NCBI RefSeq assembly: GCF_002494345.1
Contig: NZ_NXNI01000001.1
Span: 1,302,001-1,366,000 of the forward strand
Length of the DNA stretch: 64,000 bases
Direction: 5' to 3'
Source of the DNA: Natrinema ejinorense
GTDB lineage: Archaea > Halobacteriota > Halobacteria > Halobacteriales > Natrialbaceae
This document shows, piece by piece, positions 57,505 to 64,000 of the stretch (its first letter is position 1; each line of letters starts with the position of its first letter). The translations under genes were made by a program, and so were the position numbers. The notes beneath the pieces were generated by a model. It was not told where the DNA came from. It worked only from the letters and a program-made list of their open reading frames with translations, and did not search any database.

Positions 57505-58170
57505 TCAGTTTTCGACCGGATGTTCGGCGGATTCCATCAGTAACTCGACGTTCGCCGACTCTTGGGCGAACGTCTCCGGGAAGACTCCGAGCAGGACGAG
57601 CAGATCGCTCTCGTGATCGAACGACGTAATTTTGATTTCGACGTCGATCGATTCTCCCTCGAGGTCCGTTTCGCCGACGAACGTGTCGACGTCCCGGCTG
57701 TCGTCGAGGATTTCGAGGGAAAACGAGTTCTCGTGTTGGATGTCCCTGATGTCGCCGTGCTCGCCGTCGACCTCACTCAGGAACTCCTCGAGCAGTTCCT
57801 TGTTCGACATCTCGTCGAGCGGGTTGACCGATCGGCCGACGACCTCCATCCCCGGAACCGAGACGGCCGCGAAGGCGCTTCCGTCGCGCGTTTGGCCCCT
57901 GTAGTCGATCGCCTTCAGGTAGGTCGACGTCCAGATCGACGCCTCGAAGTCGCGTTCGACGCCGCCGATTTCCTCCGTTCGCTCGAGCGTTTCCTGGGTG
58001 ACCGTCTCTTCGCTGTAGCCGGTGTTCTCGAGGGTCCCCTCGGCCGGTGCGGCCTGATCGGCATCGAACTCGAGGGGCTCGTTCCCGAGGACGAACCCGA
58101 GACAGCCGGCGGTCAGTGTGAGCGTCCCGGCTGCGCCCGTGGCGAGCACCGATCGTCGCGAGAGAGTCAT
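57505..58170 (-). CDS. Lipoprotein, DUF6517-like
   Basis: Secreted lipoprotein of about 222 aa. Signal MTLSRRSVLATGAAGTLTLT with twin Arg and lipobox TAGC (Cys near 22). The rest is a soluble alpha-beta domain with no Cys and an acidic tone. It resembles the haloarchaeal DUF6517 lipoproteins. Function unknown. A longer frame to 58404 lacks coding character. It is divergent from the aminotransferase gene. Confidence 0.75.
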   Translation of the reverse strand: MTLSRRSVLATGAAGTLTLTAGCLGFVLGNEPLEFDADQAAPAEGTLENTGYSEETVTQETLERTEEIGGVERDFEASIWTSTYLKAIDYRGQTRDGSAFAAVSVPGMEVVGRSVNPLDEMSNKELLEEFLSEVDGEHGDIRDIQHENSFSLEILDDSRDVDTFVGETDLEGESIDVEIKITSFDHESDLLVLLGVFPETFAQESANVELLMESAEHPVEN

Positions 58171-58318
58171 TACCCAGGGATTCGAGACGAGCGTCATATT
58201 TGTTGTGACTCGGTCAGTCTCACGGCCCGAACCCATCGGCGGTCCTGATCGGTCAGTCACCGAAACGAGTCTGCCGAACACATCAAGAGTTATCGGGGTC
58301 GACCGCCCCCATTTAGCC

Positions 58319-59440
58319 ATGACTGACTTCGCAACTCGAGTCGAGAACGTGTCGATCAGCGGTATTCGTGAAGTGTTCGAGGCCGCGGGCGAGGACGCGA
58401 TCAACCTCGGACTCGGACAGCCGGACTTCCCGACCCCCGCCCACGCACGTCGCGGGGCGATCGAGGCGATCGAGGCCGGGCGGGCCGACGCCTACACCTC
58501 GAATAAGGGGATCCGCCAGCTCCGGGAGGCGATTTCGGCGAAGTACGATCGGGACTACGGCCTCGAGATCGATCCGGGGGACATCATCGCGACGTCGGGC
58601 GGGAGCGAGGCGCTGCATCTCGCGCTCGAGGCTCACGTCGATCCGGGCGACGAAGTGATCTTCCCCGACCCGGGCTTCGTTTCCTACGATGCGTTGACTC
58701 ACATCGCGGACGGCACGCCGAAGCCGGTCGGCCTGCGCGACGATCTGACGCTCGACCCCGCGACGGTCGAGGACGCGATCACCGACGAGACGGCGGCGTT
58801 CGTCGTCAACAGCCCCGCGAACCCGACGGGGGCCGTCCAGAGCGAGGCCGACATGCGCGAGTTCGCCCGCATCGCCGACGAACACGACGTGCTCTGCATC
58901 TCCGATGAAGTCTACGAGCACATCGTCTTCGAGGGCGAGCACCACTCGCCGCTGAAATTCGCGGAGACCGACAACGTCGTCGTCGTCAGCGCCTGCTCGA
59001 AGACCTACTCGATGACCGGTTGGCGTCTCGGCTGGGTCGTCGCCTCGAACCGCCGCATCGAACGCATGCTGCGGGTCCACCAGTACGGCCAGGCCTGTGC
59101 CTCCGCGCCCGCACAGTTCGCCGCCGAGGCCGCACTGACCGGACCACAGGAGCCGGTGGCTGAAATGGTCGAGACGTTCGAACGACGGCGCGACCTCGTC
59201 CTCGACGGGCTCACGGACGCCGGCCTCGAGGTGCCGACGCCCGAAGGAGCCTTCTACGCGATGCCGAAGGTGCCCGAGGGCTGGTGTGACGAAGTACTCG
59301 AGCGCGGCGTCGTCGTCGTCCCCGGCGACGCCTTCGGGGCGAACGGCGAGGGATACGCGCGGTTGTCCTACGCGACGGGAACCGAGGAACTGAAAGAAGC
59401 GCTCGAGATCATCGACGACGCGACTCGAGCCGTTCGATAG
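58319..59440 (+). CDS. Class I/II pyridoxal-phosphate aminotransferase
   Basis: Aminotransferase of 373 aa, fold type I. LGLGQPDFPTPAH opens the enzyme, NSPANPTGAV and SDEVYEHIVF hold PLP-contacting residues, and the Schiff-base Lys is in SACSKTYSMTGWRLGWV (about 220-237). The substrate Arg is near the C-terminus in YARLSYATG. It could be an aspartate or broad-specificity aminotransferase. Start ATG 58319. Confidence 0.92.
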   Translation: MTDFATRVENVSISGIREVFEAAGEDAINLGLGQPDFPTPAHARRGAIEAIEAGRADAYTSNKGIRQLREAISAKYDRDYGLEIDPGDIIATSGGSEALHLALEAHVDPGDEVIFPDPGFVSYDALTHIADGTPKPVGLRDDLTLDPATVEDAITDETAAFVVNSPANPTGAVQSEADMREFARIADEHDVLCISDEVYEHIVFEGEHHSPLKFAETDNVVVVSACSKTYSMTGWRLGWVVASNRRIERMLRVHQYGQACASAPAQFAAEAALTGPQEPVAEMVETFERRRDLVLDGLTDAGLEVPTPEGAFYAMPKVPEGWCDEVLERGVVVVPGDAFGANGEGYARLSYATGTEELKEALEIIDDATRAVR

Positions 59441-59573
59441 GGGCTGGACGGCGGATCGATTCCGACGCCTGTCCAATCGGGAGCGGGCGGCAGCGTCGCC
59501 GGGAGTGTCCTCGACGAGCAGGAGCCCCTTCTCGAGTGTCCCTGTCGTCCAAACCGTGGTGGACGGGACGTTC

Positions 59574-60959
59574 TCAGCCCGCCGGTTCGATGTTCTGGTT
59601 CACGGCGAAGAAGTTGTCCGGATCGTATTCCGCTTTCACTTCCTGCAACCGCTCGTAGTTGTCGCCGTAGGTGGCCCGGATTCGATCGTCTCCCTCATCC
59701 ATCATGAAGTTGACGTACGAGCCACCGGCCGTGTGCGGGTGAACTGCCTCCCAGTAGTCGCGGACCCACTCGATGATCGAGTCTCTGTTTGCCGGGTCCG
59801 GGTCGACACCCACGATGACCATCGACCAGGTGGCGTCGCGCATACTCCAGGCCGTCTCGTCTTCGGCGACGTTATGGACGGCGCCGTCGATGGGATAGAG
59901 GTGCATCGACGACTTCGTGGTCGGCACCTCGCTAAACCGCCGGTGTTCGGCGATGGCGTCGTCGGTCAGTTCGTGCACGAAGTCCCCCTTCCAGTAGTGG
60001 TGGTCACCTGGCGGGTACAGATCGTCGAACATGGTCTGGAGCGCGGGATAGGGCATCGGCCCGATGTGCTCGAATAGCGGTTCGGCGACGTCACGGGCCG
60101 GCTGAATCACGTCGTCCACCGCATCCGCTGGCCCGAGATAACACCACATGACTCCACAGACGTTCTCGCCGTGGAGTTCCGGCGGGAAGGGATCGCCCGG
60201 CACCTCGGCAGTCATATAGAAGGCATAGACGTCCTCCGGTGCCTCCGGCAGCCACTCCCGATACCACCGCATCGTGGACTCGAGTTCCTCGATCGGCCAG
60301 AATAGCGGTCCGGCGATAACCGTCTCGACTGGATGCAACTGGAACTCAAAGGAAGTGACCACGCCGAAGTTGCCGCCCCCGCCGCGCAGCGCCCAGAAGA
60401 GGTCCTCGTTTTCGTCTGTGCTCGCATGGACCAGTCGGCCGTCTGCCAGCACGACGTCCGCACTCACCAGATTGTCGATCGTCAGGCCGTACGTGCGGCT
60501 CAGATAGCCGTGCCCACCGCCGAGGGTCAGGCCGCCGACGCCAGTCGTAGAGATGACTCCGCTGACCGTCGCCAGTCCAAACGCGTGGGTCGCGTGATCC
60601 ACGTCTCCCCAGGTACAGCCGGGTTCGACGTGGACAGTCTTCGCCGCCCGATCAACGCGGATGCCGGTCATCTCCGACAGGTCGATGACCAGACCGTTGT
60701 CGACGGTTCCCAAGCCTGGGGTACTGTGACCACCGCTGCAGATCGCCGTGTCGAGGTCGTGTTCGCGGCCGAACTGAACGGCCGACAGAACGTCTGCGAC
60801 GTCGGCACACCGGGCGATCAGCCGCGGGTGCGTGTCGATCATCGCGTTGTAGATCACACGCGCGTCGTCGAACTCCGGGTCATCGGGCTGGACCAACTCT
60901 CCTCGGAGTGTTCCCGCTAACCGTTCGATCTCCGTCTCGTCCGTTGATGTCGTTGCCAT
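59574..60959 (-). CDS. FAD-linked oxidase (berberine-bridge-enzyme-like)
   Basis: Oxidase of 461 aa in the PCMH/BBE family. The FAD domain has AICSGGHSTPG (about 72-82), in which the His is the site of covalent FAD attachment, GVGGLTLGGGHGYLSR and LRGGGGNFGVVTSFEF. The C-terminal BBE region ends YDPDNFFAVNQNI. The Cys that gives a second FAD bond in many family members is replaced (GVISTTG region), so single attachment is predicted. No signal peptide is seen. The substrate may be an alcohol or sugar. ATG 60959 starts the gene. Confidence 0.88.
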   Translation of the reverse strand: MATTSTDETEIERLAGTLRGELVQPDDPEFDDARVIYNAMIDTHPRLIARCADVADVLSAVQFGREHDLDTAICSGGHSTPGLGTVDNGLVIDLSEMTGIRVDRAAKTVHVEPGCTWGDVDHATHAFGLATVSGVISTTGVGGLTLGGGHGYLSRTYGLTIDNLVSADVVLADGRLVHASTDENEDLFWALRGGGGNFGVVTSFEFQLHPVETVIAGPLFWPIEELESTMRWYREWLPEAPEDVYAFYMTAEVPGDPFPPELHGENVCGVMWCYLGPADAVDDVIQPARDVAEPLFEHIGPMPYPALQTMFDDLYPPGDHHYWKGDFVHELTDDAIAEHRRFSEVPTTKSSMHLYPIDGAVHNVAEDETAWSMRDATWSMVIVGVDPDPANRDSIIEWVRDYWEAVHPHTAGGSYVNFMMDEGDDRIRATYGDNYERLQEVKAEYDPDNFFAVNQNIEPAG

Positions 60960-61438
60960 GGTTTTTCCTCCCGCTCTCCGCCCGGAGAGCGGTTCGTGCC
61001 CCAGCTACGTGTGTCTCGGTACCAAGGGTCGAGGTAGCTACTTCCCGACGAGTAAGGTAGCTATCGGGTGACATATCCTCAGCTAGTGATCCGTGTGAAT
61101 ACGCTGCAATCTGGTCAGCTGCTGCAACCGAAGAGTCCGTTTTGTGGATCCCCGCTTCCTGTGTCCCCATCACTCGACCGTAGCGATGCGACGCTCTCCT
61201 GTCGTCCGCTTCTCCGTGCTCGAGGCTCGGTTAGAGTGGGTGGCGAATACAATCGCTCTATTTTGCACGCCCTTCGCGATAAGGGTCTGGCGGATCGAGA
61301 TTTGTGCCAGTTCGTACGCCCCCTGTACTGGGCGATTCGATGAGTCTCGTCCCGCGGAACCGGGAGCAGGTCTCCGTCGTCCCCGAGCTGTCGTTGGAAG
61401 TACCGCACCGCCACTTACCCCGCGACACGCCGCCCTCG
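60960..61438. other. Intergenic region without a supported gene
   Basis: About 480 bases of lower G+C between two genes. One plus-strand frame ends VGGEYNRSILHALRDKGLAD and RPLYWAIR at 61343 and reads like protein, but it has no convincing start. It may be a relic. I saw no IS end, repeat or RNA gene. Confidence 0.35.
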
Positions 61439-62965
61439 CTACCGCTCCACGATCGTCCCACCGGCCAGTCCCTCCCACTCCACGCGATAGCCCAGCCGCG
61501 AGAGGACCGCACTCGAGTCGGTTATCCCGTACTCCTCGAGGATCGCGTTGGCCGCCGCGAGATCGGTTCCGGGATCGATCTCGTCGGCGAGCGTCTCGAG
61601 GACGGCGGGTCGAATCAGGGTCCGACCGACCTGGTCGTGCTCGGGAAACGAGACGTCCGCAAGCGCGTCCGTACTCACGTCGTGGCGAGCAGCTACCGTC
61701 TCAAGGCCGATCACGTCCGCGTCGGGGCAGAGCTCGGCGGGGAGTGTGGCGGCGCTCTCGGCGACGAGTTGGCGCTCGTACTCCCGGAGGACGTCGGCAA
61801 CGTCTTTGACTCGTACCGTTCCCGAGTAGGGGATCGCGCGGTGGTCGCGGGCGGCGATCTCCTCGCCGACGCCCAGCGACTCGTCGACGGCGACCAGCAT
61901 GTCCACGTCCTCGAGGGCTGCGAGCTGTGAGAGCTTCTTTGCGACGTACTCGGGCGTCCAAAAGCCCATGATTTCGAAGTAGAGGCGGAAGTCACCGTAC
62001 TCGTACTCGAAGGCGAAGTCCGGGATCATCACCCGCGTTCCCGTCGCGAGCGGTTCCGGTTCGCGGACGAGCGTCCAGTCGAGATCGAGGTTCGAAAACC
62101 GGGCGGCGAACTCCGCCTCGACGCCGCTGTCGAACGACACCTCCGCGACCGGCTCCGCGTCGGGGACGCGAACGGGGTCCTCGTCGGAGAGCGCGAGCGT
62201 CCGTTCCGTCCCGCGGTCGTCGATCGTCGCCCCGAGTTGCCACCGGTCGGCGTTCGCGACCGTCCGCAGGAGGCGGGCGAAGCGGGTGCCGTACCGCCGG
62301 GTGGCACGAAAGAGGTGTGTCGGTCCCGTGACGACGACTTCCCGTTCCGATAGGTCGCCGTCACCCGCGGCCCCTTCGTCTCGGCGGATCTCGTACATCA
62401 ATCGCAGGCGCTTGATCGCCGAAATCAGCGCCTTCGGGTCGCTCGAGCGGACGCGAACCTCGGTCGCATCGAACAGCGCCGTCTGTGCGAGCGAGAGGTT
62501 GTACTGGGCGATCAGCCCGTCGGGATCCCACCGTGGCTCGACCGCCGAGAGGACCTGTCGATCCTCGAGATCCGCATAGAGTGCCGTCTCGAGGTCGTCG
62601 GCCGAGACGTCGAGCGATTCGCCCGCCCGGATGAGCGCCATCGTGCGCTCGTCCTCGGTGACGACGCCGACGGCTTCGGCGGCTTCGAAGGCGGCCTTGC
62701 GGGCCCGTTCGGGGTCGACGGCCGCGTTCGTCTCGAAGACCGCCTCGCGCTCGAGCAGCGCCGCCAGCCCGCGCACGAGTTTGAAATCATCGGCGTCGCG
62801 CTCGAGTGCGGTCAGTGCGTCCTCGAGAGCCGCACGCGGTTCGCCGACGTGGCCCTGATAGGTGCCGATGACCCTGGCGGCGAGTGGCCGGTGGCTCCGG
62901 ACCGCGAACTGCGGGTGGTAGCCGCCGCCGGCCCGCGAGACGCGAAGCAGGTCCTTCGTCAGCAT
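61439..62965 (-). CDS. bax1: XPB-associated nuclease Bax1 (DUF790)
   Basis: Endonuclease of 508 aa that works with helicase XPB in archaeal nucleotide excision repair. MLTKDLLRVSRAGGGYHPQF is a typical Bax1 start. The C-terminal nuclease core has VMIPDFAFEYEYGDFRLYFEIMGFWT (about 310-335), with PD and E residues in PD-(D/E)xK order, then YVAKKLSQL (Lys). It is the third gene of a minus-strand cluster behind XPB and a uracil-DNA glycosylase. Start ATG 62965. Confidence 0.88.
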   Translation of the reverse strand: MLTKDLLRVSRAGGGYHPQFAVRSHRPLAARVIGTYQGHVGEPRAALEDALTALERDADDFKLVRGLAALLEREAVFETNAAVDPERARKAAFEAAEAVGVVTEDERTMALIRAGESLDVSADDLETALYADLEDRQVLSAVEPRWDPDGLIAQYNLSLAQTALFDATEVRVRSSDPKALISAIKRLRLMYEIRRDEGAAGDGDLSEREVVVTGPTHLFRATRRYGTRFARLLRTVANADRWQLGATIDDRGTERTLALSDEDPVRVPDAEPVAEVSFDSGVEAEFAARFSNLDLDWTLVREPEPLATGTRVMIPDFAFEYEYGDFRLYFEIMGFWTPEYVAKKLSQLAALEDVDMLVAVDESLGVGEEIAARDHRAIPYSGTVRVKDVADVLREYERQLVAESAATLPAELCPDADVIGLETVAARHDVSTDALADVSFPEHDQVGRTLIRPAVLETLADEIDPGTDLAAANAILEEYGITDSSAVLSRLGYRVEWEGLAGGTIVER

Positions 62966-63081
62966 CGGGTTCGACTCGGTGTGGCGTCGCCAAAAGTCGT
63001 CCGGACGACCGGCCCCTCGCCCCCGTCCGCGGCGGCGTCGGACCGGCCGACACGAAGCCCCGATCGGTAGCTCCAGTCCCG

Positions 63082-63642
63082 TCACGTCGACTCGAGGGCC
63101 GTCTCGAGATCCGACTCGACGGCGGCGACTTTGCTGCGATCGTACAGCGCCGCGGCGGGGTGGAACGCCGGGACGACGGTCCGCCCCTCGTGTTCGAACG
63201 CCCGCCCGTGCAGGTCGGTGATCGTCTCGTCGGTATCGAGAATCTCGTCCGTCGCGACGCTCCCCAGGGGGACGAGGACGGCCGGATCGACGCGCTCGAT
63301 CTCGGCCTCGAGAACCGGCCACCAGGCATCGATCTCGGCGACGTAGGGGTCGCGGTTCTCCGGCGGGCGTCCCTTGACGAGGTTGGTGATGTACAGGTCC
63401 CGCCGGTCGAGGCCGATCGACTCGAGCGCTCGCTCCAGTTGCGTGCCGGCCTGCCCGACGAAGGGTTCGCCCTGGGCGACCTCCTGCTCGCCAGGAGCCT
63501 CGCCGACGAGCATCACGTCCGCCGACAGCGGACCGACGCCCGGAACGAACCGCTCGGGCTCGAACTGGTCGGCCGGAACCGCCTCGAGCGCGTCCGCGAA
63601 CGCGACGGCGAACTCCCAGTCGGTCGCGGGCTGGTCGGTCAT
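63082..63642 (-). CDS. Uracil-DNA glycosylase family protein lacking cluster cysteines
   Basis: Glycosylase of 186 aa with the family 4/5 signatures: LVGEAPGEQEVAQGEPFVGQAG (about 44-65) for uracil recognition, TNLVKGRPPENRDP, and AFHPAAALYD near the C-terminus, which gives the catalytic-side His. Family 4 enzymes carry a [4Fe-4S] cluster on four Cys. This protein has no cysteine at all (for example Gly in VKGRPP and Trp in AWWPV). It removes uracil from DNA if active. It lies between XPB and Bax1 on the same strand. Confidence 0.85.
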   Translation of the reverse strand: MTDQPATDWEFAVAFADALEAVPADQFEPERFVPGVGPLSADVMLVGEAPGEQEVAQGEPFVGQAGTQLERALESIGLDRRDLYITNLVKGRPPENRDPYVAEIDAWWPVLEAEIERVDPAVLVPLGSVATDEILDTDETITDLHGRAFEHEGRTVVPAFHPAAALYDRSKVAAVESDLETALEST

Positions 63643-63781
63643 GTCGTGGCGGTACGTTCGTGGCGAGGAAACGGCTTTTTGCTGCGTGTGCTGCCGGTCG
63701 AGCGATCGAGACGACGACCGCGGGCCGATGTCGGCGGTGGGCCCCGTCCGCTCGCCGTCGGAGCGGCGGCCCGAGACCGCG

Positions 63782-64000
63782 CTATCGTCTCCGGCTGGCG
63801 ACGCGCTCCTCACCGGTATCTTCGCTCACGACTTCGTAGAGCAGCGCGCGCTCCCCGTCGGCCGTCGGCCGCAAGATCCGGCCGAGTCGCTGGGTGAACT
63901 CGCGTTCGCTCCCGCTGCCCGACAGCACGACCGCGACGTTGGCATCGGGCACGTCGACGCCCTCGTCGAGGACGTTCGAGGTCGCGATTCGGGTGTAGGT
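63782..64000 (-). CDS. rad25: XPB/Rad25 DNA helicase, C-terminal part (partial)
   Basis: The last 72 codons of a superfamily 2 helicase; the rest lies right of the window. Motif V (ATSNVLDEGVDVPDANVAVV) and motif VI (FTQRLGRILRP) are intact, matching XPB, which opens DNA at lesions. Its stop is 140 bases before the start of the glycosylase gene. The adjacent Bax1 nuclease supports the assignment. Confidence 0.88.
   Translation of the reverse strand, partial: TYTRIATSNVLDEGVDVPDANVAVVLSGSGSEREFTQRLGRILRPTADGERALLYEVVSEDTGEERVASRRR

Overview
The window is a chromosomal segment of a halophilic archaeon (class Halobacteria). The evidence is high G+C with strong G/C third positions, Asp/Glu-rich proteins, Tat-type RR signal peptides on exported proteins, leaderless genes about 25-30 bases behind TATA boxes, ATGA-overlapping gene pairs, and haloarchaeal families (HalOD1, Lrp, MoaD/SAMP-like, korAB, cupredoxin proteins). 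An order such as Natrialbales is a guess.

Layout. 1-5118: aerobic terminal oxidase cluster (coxB partial, coxA with an extra C-terminal membrane domain, coxC and two small proteins). 5356-6747: geranylgeranyl-reductase-type flavoprotein. 6750-10000: a tRNA-Glu followed by an AT-richer accessory patch holding a gene relic, an intact IS of ISH1 type with an 8-bp target duplication, a truncated gene, a second IS end and small membrane proteins. 10198-13026: methyltransferase, Tat-exported serine hydrolase and a small membrane protein that looks like the detached end of the hydrolase. 13275: Lrp-type regulator. 14025-19098: three genes around extracellular PQQ-dependent oxidation. 19346-25232: cation exchanger, HalOD1 protein, SDR, FMN hydroxy-acid oxidase, HAD hydrolase and an APH-type kinase. 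25230-28440: a second accessory patch with IS relics, a short thioredoxin-reductase-like flavoprotein and a PaaK-type ligase. 28442: divergent DNA-methyltransferase-like protein. 29440-36677: acyl/acetyl-CoA synthetase, dnaK, dnaJ, HD hydrolase and a truncated ligase-like protein. 36702-46744: DadA-Rieske fusion, MFS transporter, flavoprotein C-terminal mini-gene, YciE/F protein, MoaD plus aldehyde:ferredoxin oxidoreductase, HAD hydrolase, a MITE-like palindrome, M48 protease and acetyltransferase. 47490-52219: methylmalonyl-CoA mutase and epimerase with a second cupredoxin-PQQ dehydrogenase between them. 52284-60959: lipoproteins, DoxX-like protein, ferredoxin-reductase-type flavoprotein, korAB, aminotransferase and a BBE-type oxidase. 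61439-64000: DNA repair group Bax1 nuclease, uracil-DNA glycosylase and XPB helicase.

How the genes may work together. The two secreted PQQ sugar dehydrogenases each carry their own blue-copper domain. They could pass electrons from sugars outside the cell, through the copper site, to the CuA oxidase encoded at the left end. This is inference. The mutase/epimerase pair, korAB and the CoA ligases fit organic-acid and acyl-CoA metabolism. The signals I find most interesting are the paired cupredoxin-PQQ fusions, a near-identical linker DNA segment shared by two structurally different PQQ enzymes, the detached membrane domain of the serine hydrolase, the flavoprotein C-terminal mini-gene, the cysteine-free uracil-DNA glycosylase and the divergent methyltransferase. 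I saw no CRISPR array, rRNA or replication origin.
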